Shown piece after piece: positions 1-6,937 of a DNA stretch of 11,259 nt (position 1 is its first letter; each line of letters opens with the position of its first letter). Made by a program: the position numbers and the translations under genes. The stretch spans positions 1-11,259 of the forward strand of contig CACYHM010000028.1 of assembly GCA_902774195.1 (NCBI GenBank), read 5' to 3'. The notes below the pieces were generated by a model. It did no database searches. It worked only from the letters and a program-made list of their open reading frames with translations, and had not been told where the DNA came from. The DNA is from an uncultured Eubacteriales bacterium. GTDB lineage: Bacteria > Bacillota_A > Clostridia > Peptostreptococcales > Anaerovoracaceae.

Positions 1-23
1 TTGAGCGGCTGATCATCTACCAC

Positions 24-57
24 AAAAGCCTTGGAATCACTGAGTTCCAAGGCTTTT
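24..57. terminator. Bidirectional intrinsic terminator
   Basis: A perfect 13-bp inverted repeat, AAAAGCCTTGGAA / TTCCAAGGCTTTT, is separated by an 8-base loop. Each strand ends its stem in a T run, so the structure can stop transcription from both sides. On the minus strand it lies about 70 bases past the stop of the CPBP protease gene. On the plus strand it would serve a gene to the left of the window, of which at most a few codons (a TGA at 10-12) could be present. Confidence 0.85.
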
Positions 58-125
58 CGCTTTAATTGTTATTTTCTCATATCTGTGTACTTATGTTATG
101 AGTGTTATGAGGATGCATGGCACTC

Positions 126-935
126 TCAGCGGTTCACGCTCCACTTATCATCCCATATCGCGTGTATCTCTGCTCTCTTTGCAGGGCGCAGCAGATAAAG
201 GCCCCAGATACCTGCTATTACGTCAACTAATACTGCAGGTATCAGTGCGCTCACAGCTACATCATTGGCCATGATCCCGTTTTCCAGTGTAGGGTCCGTT
301 ACAAAGCACATGTAGTCAAATATGCCGTGCATGAAGATCGGGATCAGTATGTTTCCGGTCCTGAGATATACAGCTATAAAAAATATTCCTGCAAAGGTCG
401 TAGCGACGCCCTGAACAATTCCCATCTGGATGCTCGCACCGTTTATAATGTTTCCGATGTGCATAAGGCCGAATACCAGAGCCGATATGAGAACGAGAAT
501 GCCCACTCTCTTTTCGCTCCTGATATATCTCATTCCGATAGGAACGGTAACTCCTCTGAATATCGTCTCTTCGTAAAAGCCTGCGGCGATCGCCATGGCA
601 AGAGCGACTGCGGTAGGATTGAAATAAAAGCCGCTGCCTGCAAGACCCACGAAATACGCCCCGAAGAACTTGAATGCAAAAGCCAGCCATACGAAAGCGA
701 GTCCTGTCGCAAGATGACTTGTCCTGAATACACCTTTGAACTCAGGAGCAAACCACTTCGTATAGGCTATCATAAAGAGTACCGCGAGAACGCTTGATGC
801 CAGGCTTTCTGTCACCTTAGGAAGGCCCAGCAGTCCCGGTATGGACAATAACAGCATTGCCAGAACTGCTGCCAGAAGCATTGCAGCAAGCGGCGCTTTC
901 TCGCACAAAACATGCTTTCTTGATTTGTTTTCCAT
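126..935 (-). CDS. CPBP family intramembrane metalloprotease (Abi/CAAX protease-like)
   Basis: A 269-residue polytopic membrane protein of the CPBP family, whose members cleave within or near the membrane. In bacteria they often act in bacteriocin immunity or maturation. All three signature motifs are seen: EETIFRG (Glu122, Glu123, Arg127), FGLMH (His159) and HGIFD (His203, Asp207), so the active site looks intact. There are about seven or eight hydrophobic segments. I start at ATG 935, which has GGAG 11 bases upstream; an in-frame GTG at 947 overlaps that site and is less likely. The gene begins 28 bases after the stop of a double-glycine leader peptide gene, so the two are probably co-transcribed. 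A role in immunity to or processing of that peptide is inferred from context only; prenyl-protein processing is unlikely in bacteria. Confidence 0.9.
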   Translation of the reverse strand: MENKSRKHVLCEKAPLAAMLLAAVLAMLLLSIPGLLGLPKVTESLASSVLAVLFMIAYTKWFAPEFKGVFRTSHLATGLAFVWLAFAFKFFGAYFVGLAGSGFYFNPTAVALAMAIAAGFYEETIFRGVTVPIGMRYIRSEKRVGILVLISALVFGLMHIGNIINGASIQMGIVQGVATTFAGIFFIAVYLRTGNILIPIFMHGIFDYMCFVTDPTLENGIMANDVAVSALIPAVLVDVIAGIWGLYLLRPAKRAEIHAIWDDKWSVNR

Positions 936-963
936 TCTGATACTCACTCCGTATATATGGATT

Positions 964-1248
964 TCATTTCTTCCAGCCTTTGACAGGTCTTATTACCTGA
1001 CCGCATGTACACATAAACGCGTTGTTCATGTATACATCATAAGCCATGTCTTTATCATAGCCTTCGATGGTACCGGCCAGAAGGTTGCCGCAATTGCCGC
1101 AGCGTGTACCTCCATAATGATCTATCCACCAGTCTTTCCACGCTCTGGTCCATGCAGCCCATTCCGCATCATTATAGCCGCCGCTGATTCCTTCAAGTTC
1201 TTCCAGCGACAGCTCCTTCAGGTTTTTATCTTCCATCCTGACTTTCAC
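964..1248 (-). CDS. Double-glycine leader peptide with Trp-rich, CxxC/CxC core
   Basis: A 94-residue small protein. Residues 1-24 form a typical bacteriocin-type leader ending LSLEELEGISGG, the kind cut after Gly-Gly by C39-peptidase ABC exporters. The 70-residue core begins with a Trp-rich stretch (AEWAAWTRAWKDWW, five Trp in 14 residues), then has CGNCGN and, about 30 residues later, CTCG, a pairing that suggests a zinc ribbon or two disulfides. The start is GTG 1248, with AGGAGG eight bases upstream; the ATG four codons on lacks such spacing. The CPBP protease gene follows after 28 bases. Leader class is secure by pattern; the role (bacteriocin, signal or other secreted metal-binding peptide) is not established. 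I do not recognise the core as a named family. Confidence 0.8.
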   Translation of the reverse strand: MKVRMEDKNLKELSLEELEGISGGYNDAEWAAWTRAWKDWWIDHYGGTRCGNCGNLLAGTIEGYDKDMAYDVYMNNAFMCTCGQVIRPVKGWKK

Positions 1249-1316
1249 GGTTCTTTCCTCCTCGAATCCTGACGGGATCGTTTCACGCCCCCGTATTTCG
1301 TAAAATATTCTCCGTT

Positions 1317-1322
1317 ATTATA
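1317..1322 (-). promoter_or_regulatory. Possible -10 element for the leader peptide / CPBP genes
   Basis: A consensus TATAAT on the minus strand lies in an AT-rich stretch (about 1295-1335) some 70 bases before the GTG start at 1248. No good -35 hexamer is found 16-18 bases upstream (the best fit is TCCGCC), so this is tentative. If active, it would make the peptide and protease genes a unit separate from the genes to the right. Confidence 0.35.
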
Positions 1323-1354
1323 TACGATTTTATACCACGGGCGGAGACCGATAA

Positions 1355-1381
1355 GGAGACCGGGGACCGTTCCCTGTCTCC
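1355..1381. other. Strong hairpin in the gap after the YwaF-like gene
   Basis: GGAGACCGGGGA and TTCCCTGTCTCC pair over 12 positions with one mismatch and one G-U, around a 3-base loop (CCG). It lies 22 bases past the stop at 1403. On the minus strand only a weak T stretch follows, so it is not a canonical intrinsic terminator; it could attenuate or stabilise the upstream message. The 154-base gap 1249-1402 otherwise holds only the AT-rich promoter-like stretch and the ribosome binding site at about 1257-1262. Confidence 0.45.
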
Positions 1382-1402
1382 CTCCTGTCTCACTGCCGCT
1401 TT

Positions 1403-2173
1403 TCAACGTTTCGATTGTTTTCTTCTGATGAGCGGCATGTAGAAGATGAACAGCAGAAATGCCGTCAGCAGCGCCAGGATCAGCAGGTACAGGTACCATT
1501 GCCACAGCTGTGTTATCCGTATGCCCAGAGGATTCTGATACGTAAAGAAAAAGTTCGTCCAGAAATCTACGCTTACAAGCCTGCCGTCCTCATATGTAGG
1601 GCTTGCAAGCATGGAGTTCAGGTATATCGATATGAGTCCGCACAGATATATGATCAGAGTCGTATCTCTGAAATGTTTCATGCTCCAGTCTATGCTGTCT
1701 GAACGCACGATGATCAGTCCGAGGGCGATTATCATTGAATGAAACAGGAAAAACTGGTAGGATACCGGGCTTGTGAATGCCTCCTCCACCGGTATCGTGG
1801 TCGTAAAGATCGAAGGCATGAGTAGCGCCAGGATCCCTCCGTATACACAGGCAGGTGCCATCAAGGCCAGCAGCGCCTCTCTCCTCCTGTCATTCTTCAT
1901 GAACTTTGCCGCGGCGATCAGTATGATCTGCAAAGAGCAGAAATGCAGCGGAAGGTGGTTCATCGGAAGGTAAGGCATGAGGAGCTCCCCGTTTTGCGAC
2001 GGTACCAGTTCTATGACCCCGGTCATCTTTACGATCTCCGACATCACCGCGATGATGAGCGCAGTCGTAAGAACACGGTCCAGTCCGGGCCGCTTCTTAT
2101 TGAAGGCGTGCACGGCCGCCCACACCAGGCACGCGCATATCGCAAGCCACAGCAGATGTCTCCAGGTAAACAT
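1403..2173 (-). CDS. YwaF/TMEM164-like (TIGR02206-type) membrane protein
   Basis: A 256-residue integral membrane protein with about seven hydrophobic segments. The segment LPLHFCSLQII (residues 74-84) matches the conserved His-x-Cys region of the YwaF/TIGR02206 family as I know it. FHSM (His145) and a later Asn-rich stretch (LNSMLASPTY) are in the expected order. The eukaryotic relative TMEM164 is an acyltransferase that uses a Cys and a His, so Cys79 and His145 are candidate active residues here; this is inference. The ATG start follows the presumed stop of the upstream membrane gene by three bases, and its ribosome binding site (AAAGGA) lies in that gene's last codons, implying translational coupling. 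The function of the bacterial family is not settled. Confidence 0.65.
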   Translation of the reverse strand: MFTWRHLLWLAICACLVWAAVHAFNKKRPGLDRVLTTALIIAVMSEIVKMTGVIELVPSQNGELLMPYLPMNHLPLHFCSLQIILIAAAKFMKNDRRREALLALMAPACVYGGILALLMPSIFTTTIPVEEAFTSPVSYQFFLFHSMIIALGLIIVRSDSIDWSMKHFRDTTLIIYLCGLISIYLNSMLASPTYEDGRLVSVDFWTNFFFTYQNPLGIRITQLWQWYLYLLILALLTAFLLFIFYMPLIRRKQSKR

Positions 2174-2176
2174 GAT

Positions 2177-2895
2177 CTATCCTTTCTTTTTCGACCTGTT
2201 TTTATCGTAGAACCAGACCCACGACAGCATGCTACGGCGTATCCCGCTGCAAAGATGGCTGCAAGACATACCAGTTTAAAAAGCATGGATGTTTTATCAA
2301 AGTCCAGGAAGGAATACGGCGCTTGCTCGCTCGAAAGCGTTCCTGTTCCGAAAAGCAGCGTCATCACAACAGCATATACGGCGATGATCAGTACTCCCTT
2401 CAAAGGGTCTGCCGGTTTTGGCTTCCCTATCGGCGGGTCATTCAGAAGAAAGCTCATTACTGTCGTGAACGGGATCACAAGGTGCATCATGATCCCCGGA
2501 TATGAAGTCAGATCCGGCACATCCGGTACAAGAGGTGACAGTCCGACCATCACTACCGCGAATATGACTGCTTCTGTAGTTGCCGAGGACAGCCGGAGGA
2601 AGTACACCGGTCTGTAAGTGACCTCGGTTTCTCTGGCAGCTTCCACGATGCACACTATCCCGAATATGAGCGAAACGGCTGTTGTGAATATCGTTCCCCA
2701 GAAAGTCATGTATCGCAGCCTGTCGAACAGGGGGTTGTGGAATACGAACCTGGAGTACAGCAGCGCTGTCGTCCCGCACAGAAAAATAAAAAAGCACAGA
2801 AGCGCATTTACTCTCTTTTTCAGTATATAACGCTTCCCGAACTGCTCTCTGAATTCGTCTATTTCGCGTTCAGAAACCTTCGGACCCTGTTTCAC
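2177..2895 (-). CDS. Six-TM membrane protein (Pr6Pr/AIG1-like), apparent 3' frameshift
   Basis: A membrane protein of about 239 residues once corrected, with roughly six hydrophobic segments. It is clearly paralogous to the protein at 6937-7647: shared blocks are RxMTxxGTxFT, YFxRLSSA, MH(L/I)xIP with NDxPxGK/R, and PYxFLD. The layout resembles Pr6Pr / FAR-17a-AIG1-type proteins, with no known reaction. The frame opened by GTG 2895 (AGAGGA just upstream) is intact to about codon 222, then runs on out of register into the next gene as a Cys/Arg-rich, non-membrane tail. Moving by one base at about 2231 gives MLSWVWFYDKNRSKKKG and a stop at 2177-2179, three bases before the next ATG. This matches the ending of the paralogue, so a one-base loss (true mutation or sequence error) is likely. 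A TTG at 2973 would overlap the previous gene and is not preferred. Confidence 0.7.
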
Positions 2896-2945
2896 GGTTC
2901 CTCTTCCACCCTCTGAATGAATACGGTTCCGGACCGGATATCTTA

Positions 2946-3161
2946 TCACTCCCTTACAAGTCTTTCCCCGCAATTAGGGCATTTGCTTCCGACACTGTAG
3001 CCGAAAAAGTATGCATTGCATTTCCTGCAGTACGGCGGCATCGACACCCCCGGAAAGTCGAAAATGCCGCCCGCGATCTTCTCGAGGTCTTCGGTCGAAA
3101 GATTGTCAAGCTGTGCATTGATCTTCGCCTTCAGTTCTTCTCTTCTTTTTTCGTCGCTCAT
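2946..3161 (-). CDS. Double-glycine leader peptide with zinc-ribbon-like core
   Basis: A 71-residue small protein. The N-terminal 32 residues are a charged helix ending LSTEDLEKIAGG, a double-glycine export leader. The 39-residue core holds CRKC and, 13 residues later, CPNCG, the spacing of a rubredoxin-like zinc ribbon, and ends with a charged tail (ERLVRE). I start at ATG 3161, which has GGGGAG nine bases upstream; an in-frame ATG at 3182 lacks a ribosome binding site. The gene starts 26 bases after the stop of the diguanylate cyclase and precedes a six-TM protein gene by 50 bases, so it is probably read with them. The fusion of an export leader to a zinc ribbon is unusual. A cytoplasmic zinc-binding protein with a chance leader-like motif cannot be ruled out. 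Confidence 0.75.
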   Translation of the reverse strand: MSDEKRREELKAKINAQLDNLSTEDLEKIAGGIFDFPGVSMPPYCRKCNAYFFGYSVGSKCPNCGERLVRE

Positions 3162-3187
3162 TTTGAACTTCTCCCCGGCCATGCCGT

Positions 3188-5767
3188 CTAATCAAATTCA
3201 TAGAATCCGAACGTTTTATCCGGATCGTCTTTTACTCCGTCTGCGGCTGCCTGCGCGCGGACAAATCTTTCCTCGATATCCGGTTCCAGCTGCGCATCTG
3301 CATATATGCCAAATCTCAGACTGACTTTATCTGCCGTCTCTTTTCCCGCAAAGACATCTGCCATAAAGACATTCAGCAGTTCTCCGTAGTCATCCTGATG
3401 AGGGCAGTACAGCAGGAATATCTCTCCTTCATGAACGCAGCCGATCCCGCCGGTCTTTCTTGCAAGTTTTCTGATACCGGCGCCCATGCTTCGCAACAAG
3501 CTGTCGCTAAACAGCCTTCCCTGCTGTTTATTGACTGATCGAAGGTCGTTTACACCGCATACGACTGCATCCAGAGAGCTTCCCTTATATATTTGATCCA
3601 GGCGCTCTACATACCTGAAGAAATAGTCTTTGTTCAGAAGTCCTGTCAGTTTATCTCGTTCAGTATGTTTGATAAGATCGCGGCCCTCGGACAATTCTAT
3701 GCATTTGTTGATACGCGCCTTGACGATCTCGATATCCGGATACGGCTTTGGAATGAAATCCATTGCACCGATCTTAAGGCAGTCAAGTTCCGACTCCTGA
3801 TCAGCGGTCAGAACGATGACCGGGACAGACCTGAGCTCCTCATCCACCTGCATCTCTTTCAGAACTTCCCGTCCGTTCATGTTCGGCATATAGAGGTCGA
3901 GAAGAAGGAGGTCTGTTCCGCCTGCATTGCTGCGTAATTCTTTCAGCGCTTCTATACCATCCGAAGCGAATACGATGTCATAGTCGTCCCGAAGAAGATC
4001 TCCCAGCATCTCCCTCTGAAGCTCCACGTCTTCAGCGATCAGTATACGCTTCCGGACATTGATGACAGGGATATCGGCAGCCATCAGCATATCTTCAGAC
4101 CTGTGCTCATCAGAGACGGCAGCTTCGTTCTCCTTATGTGTCTTTTTCTCTTCATACATCAGATCATCAGCCCGATGCAGTACCGACTTCGCATCTGCAT
4201 CTGTATCCGGGCTGTAGACAGCCATACCTTTGGAAATGCAGACCCTGTCCCATGGGTCAGCCGCCTTGTCATTGATCTCACGGCATTTTTTCTCAAATCC
4301 TGACAGAAGCTCATCACGTCCCCTGTAATCTTCGCCCTGCAGAAGTACAGCAAACTCATCGCCTCCGATGCGGAAAACAGGGCTGTGAGCAAACACCTGG
4401 CAGATAAGACGGCAGGCTGTACAGAGGAAGATGTCGCCTTTATCATGTCCGTAAAGATCGTTGATCGTCTTGAGGCCGTCGCAGTCCATGAGAACGATCG
4501 CATATTCCGGAGCGGGACCGCTTCCCGCAGCACGGGCGGACATATCGAGTTCTTCAGTGAAGCTGTCATACGCGGCTTTATTCCTGACACCGGTCAAAGC
4601 ATCTTTATATGCCTTGCTGTTCAGGTCACTGAAGCTCATCTTCAGCCTGTCTCTCATAAAGCGGAACGTACTGGTAAGTGCTCCCACTTCATCATCCGCC
4701 TCGTAGTCGAGCGTATAATCATAATTGCCTTCATCGACCTGCTTTGCCGCCTTCGTGAGCTCTGTGAGCGGTTTCGTAAGACGGCCTGCAAATCGCATCA
4801 TCAGGAAAACAACTATCAGCAATATGATAAGCGATGCGATAAGGATATTCTTTACGAGGCTGGTCCATCCTCTGTTGATCTCACTTACCGGCACCGTTAC
4901 ATAAAGGCGCATGCCGTTGCTGAGCGGAATCCATACAGCTTCTTTCTCTACTCCATCATAGTTATACTGTATATGGTTTTCGCCCAGCACCCGGTCAGGA
5001 TCATTCAGGGCGATCTTCTCTCCATACTGAAGTCTGGAGTCCAGCAGCGGGTGATATATGACATTCGAATCCTCATCCAGGATGAATGCATATCCGTGAT
5101 CAAAGAGTTTTATATTCTTAACTTCCTCCGCAAGTGTACCGTAGTCTATTTCGATGCCGATAACGCCAATGAACCGGTCATACCGGTAAACAGGCACATT
5201 GTATGAAATGACGCGGACATCCAGATTCTCAGTATTGTACGGAGGAAGCCAGACCCCCTCCCCTGTTGCTTTAGGAACGGTAAACCACACAAGAGAGGAT
5301 GTATCGTCTGTATCGTACTGGCTGATATCCGTTACCTCATGTTCCCTGAATCCTTCTCCGTCTTCATTCACATACCAGAACCCCTTTACATCCTTCGAGA
5401 CCTCCGGATCTATCCTGAAATAGTAGGTGAGCACACCGTTCGTGTTATATGCGACCTTGCCAAACAGATTGCGCGCACGCTCGACCTGATCTCCCAGCTC
5501 TTCAGGCGGCGCTTCTTCCAGACTGTCCTGGACCAGCGACGCCACCGTTTCAGTAGAATGTTCCACGCTGTCAAAGTAGGACTCAAGATTCATTGCACCT
5601 GTAGAACACATCAGATGGAGTATCTGCTCCGCATCGCTCCTTCCCAGCTTACCGATCGATATGACACCTATAAGAGTGGCAATACTAAGAGCGCCAATGA
5701 TCGCGATCGCTGTCAGTGACGTGAACTTTGTCTGTATTGAATGCATCGACGGTTTATTGATCTTCAT
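3188..5767 (-). CDS. Sensor diguanylate cyclase: dCache-HAMP-GGDEF-REC-degenerate GGDEF
   Basis: An 859-residue membrane sensor that should make c-di-GMP from two GTP. Order: TM1 (about 17-38), extracellular double-Cache domain (about 45-295; WLPPYN, then FIGVIGIEIDY), TM2 (about 304-325), HAMP (326-380), GGDEF (about 385-545, motif GGDEF at 468-472, with DCDGLKTIND and YGHDKGD), receiver domain (572-690; Glu579/Asp580, phospho-acceptor Asp624, Thr654, Lys674), then a second GGDEF fold (about 703-859) in which the signature is EGEIF, so it is presumably inactive. No RxxD inhibitory site precedes the active GGDEF. The classical amino-acid Cache motif is incomplete (VWF where RxWY is expected), so the ligand is unknown. 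It follows the acyltransferase gene by 66 bases. The start is poorly served: GGAGGAGGG lies about 19 bases upstream and GAGGA only one base upstream. Confidence 0.93.
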   Translation of the reverse strand: MKINKPSMHSIQTKFTSLTAIAIIGALSIATLIGVISIGKLGRSDAEQILHLMCSTGAMNLESYFDSVEHSTETVASLVQDSLEEAPPEELGDQVERARNLFGKVAYNTNGVLTYYFRIDPEVSKDVKGFWYVNEDGEGFREHEVTDISQYDTDDTSSLVWFTVPKATGEGVWLPPYNTENLDVRVISYNVPVYRYDRFIGVIGIEIDYGTLAEEVKNIKLFDHGYAFILDEDSNVIYHPLLDSRLQYGEKIALNDPDRVLGENHIQYNYDGVEKEAVWIPLSNGMRLYVTVPVSEINRGWTSLVKNILIASLIILLIVVFLMMRFAGRLTKPLTELTKAAKQVDEGNYDYTLDYEADDEVGALTSTFRFMRDRLKMSFSDLNSKAYKDALTGVRNKAAYDSFTEELDMSARAAGSGPAPEYAIVLMDCDGLKTINDLYGHDKGDIFLCTACRLICQVFAHSPVFRIGGDEFAVLLQGEDYRGRDELLSGFEKKCREINDKAADPWDRVCISKGMAVYSPDTDADAKSVLHRADDLMYEEKKTHKENEAAVSDEHRSEDMLMAADIPVINVRKRILIAEDVELQREMLGDLLRDDYDIVFASDGIEALKELRSNAGGTDLLLLDLYMPNMNGREVLKEMQVDEELRSVPVIVLTADQESELDCLKIGAMDFIPKPYPDIEIVKARINKCIELSEGRDLIKHTERDKLTGLLNKDYFFRYVERLDQIYKGSSLDAVVCGVNDLRSVNKQQGRLFSDSLLRSMGAGIRKLARKTGGIGCVHEGEIFLLYCPHQDDYGELLNVFMADVFAGKETADKVSLRFGIYADAQLEPDIEERFVRAQAAADGVKDDPDKTFGFYEFD

Positions 5768-5798
5768 ATCCTCAAAGACTAATTGTATCCCTCCTCCG

Positions 5799-5818
5799 CG
5801 CTTTTTTCCAGTAAAGCG
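5799..5818. other. Small hairpin before the cyclase ribosome binding site
   Basis: CGCTTT and AAAGCG can pair around an 8-base loop in the gap between the acyltransferase stop (5834) and the cyclase start (5767). On the minus-strand message it abuts the purine-rich GGAGGAGGG. No U tract follows, so it is not a terminator. It could affect ribosome access or mark a processing point; this is speculative. Confidence 0.3.
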
Positions 5819-5833
5819 GACTGCAAACAGCTG

Positions 5834-6937
5834 TCATACACGCTTCAGGATCTTTTCTGAAGCCGCAGTGCACTTATCTTTCAGCAGACAGTCATACAGA
5901 GCCGATACCGCCACCGTTATGAAGAACAGGATCACGGACTGGATGAAAACCGAATGGCTCACTACTGTCAGCGCGGGGCCGAGAACGCGTATTATCACCT
6001 GATGGAACAGGTAGAATTCCATCTGTATCACCGCAAACAGCGCGAATATCCTTAAGGACAGAAACCCGCTGAGCGCGCCCGCGTTCAAGGCAAATGTGAA
6101 CACCAGCACACAGGCAGCCATGACGAAATACCCGCGTATCCACCTGCCCTCCATTCTATACATCAGAAAAATATATCCTGATGAGACGAGCAGCTCCGCG
6201 GCAGTCATCACCGCCATTATCCTTGCAGACCGGGAGGCGCTGCCGCCGCCGGCCTTGCTCTCCAAAGCTCTTTTCAGAAAGATATATGCGGGCGCCATCA
6301 GCATTCCCATGAAGAACTCCATACACCGGATGACCGGAGATACGTGAAAGTCTACAGAGAAGACGAATGCGCCATTCTCACTTGCCAGTTCAAGAGCGAT
6401 CCTCAGTGCAGCGCATCCCGCGAATGCTGCCGCTGTTACAGAATGCGGCCTTTTGAGCACAGACATCAGAAGCGGCGACATGAACCAGCAGAACATCAAA
6501 GCGCTGATGAACCATGCCACGCTGTTGAACGAGAAAGGATCGGCGCTCCACGCCTGCATCAGGCTGAGATTGACGACCGCCTTCCATGCCGTCGATAATC
6601 TGAAGAAATCATGAGGATCAGATCCTGCCAGATATACAGCAATTACCAGAAAGGCAATAAAATGAACCGGCCAGACCTTTGCGATCTTGCCGGAAACATA
6701 ATCCCATGACTGCCTCAAACCCGCAGGTATGAGTCTGTCATAATGTCTGCATCCGACAAGAAAGCCCGAGGCAACAAACAGGACTTCGCAAGCCCTTGCC
6801 CCGAGGTCAGCAGCCGGCTCGCCTATCGGACTGGCCGGGTTAGGCGGCGTATGCCAGCAGAATATCATAAGCATCATTATCGCCTTCAGCCCGTCCAGAC
6901 TGCTTATTCTTTTGTTGTCTGCCGCATCGTTAGCCAT
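5834..6937 (-). CDS. Acyltransferase-3 family membrane O-acyltransferase
   Basis: A 367-residue polytopic membrane protein of the Acyltransferase_3 (OafA/YrhL-like) family, which moves acyl groups such as acetyl onto cell-surface sugars. Family marks seen: ISSLDGLKAIMM with the conserved His29 (FCWH), EVLFVASGFLVG (residues 51-62), KIAKVWPVH (84-92), FNSVAWFISAL (137-147) and RCMEFFMGML (204-213). About ten hydrophobic segments are present, as is usual. The start is ATG 6937, which shares one base with the stop of the upstream membrane gene (TGATG), a sign of translational coupling. Upstream neighbours are that membrane gene and a family 2 glycosyltransferase, so the natural acceptor is probably the polysaccharide or glycolipid they help make. 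The acyl donor and acceptor cannot be read from sequence. Confidence 0.88.
   Translation of the reverse strand: MANDAADNKRISSLDGLKAIMMLMIFCWHTPPNPASPIGEPAADLGARACEVLFVASGFLVGCRHYDRLIPAGLRQSWDYVSGKIAKVWPVHFIAFLVIAVYLAGSDPHDFFRLSTAWKAVVNLSLMQAWSADPFSFNSVAWFISALMFCWFMSPLLMSVLKRPHSVTAAAFAGCAALRIALELASENGAFVFSVDFHVSPVIRCMEFFMGMLMAPAYIFLKRALESKAGGGSASRSARIMAVMTAAELLVSSGYIFLMYRMEGRWIRGYFVMAACVLVFTFALNAGALSGFLSLRIFALFAVIQMEFYLFHQVIIRVLGPALTVVSHSVFIQSVILFFITVAVSALYDCLLKDKCTAASEKILKRV

Noticed and set aside
1..23. 3' end of a plus-strand gene
   Set aside because: A TGA at 10-12 before the terminator would fit, but three codons are too few to support a feature.
327..797. A 156-codon plus-strand open frame
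   Set aside because: It is antisense to the CPBP protease with all three active motifs; the translation is Arg/Tyr/Ser-rich noise.
1355..1381. Hairpin as an intrinsic terminator
   Set aside because: The stem is strong but no proper T run follows on the minus strand; kept only as a structured element.
1245..1505. An 86-codon minus-strand open frame across the gap at 1249-1402
   Set aside because: It starts out of register inside the YwaF-like gene, has no ribosome binding site and gives low-complexity Arg/Gly-rich protein with no known pattern.
2044..2176. The out-of-register extension of the six-TM protein into the next gene as a genuine fusion or long C-terminus
   Set aside because: The tail is Cys/Arg-rich with no membrane character, overlaps a good gene by 130 bases, and the one-base shifted ending matches the paralogue.
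2896..2973. TTG at 2973 as start of the six-TM protein
   Set aside because: It overlaps the zinc-ribbon peptide gene, adds 26 residues absent from the paralogue, and GTG 2895 has a purine-rich site just upstream.
4385..5206. A 273-codon plus-strand open frame
   Set aside because: It lies wholly antisense to the diguanylate cyclase, whose domains are unmistakable, and its translation shows no family features.
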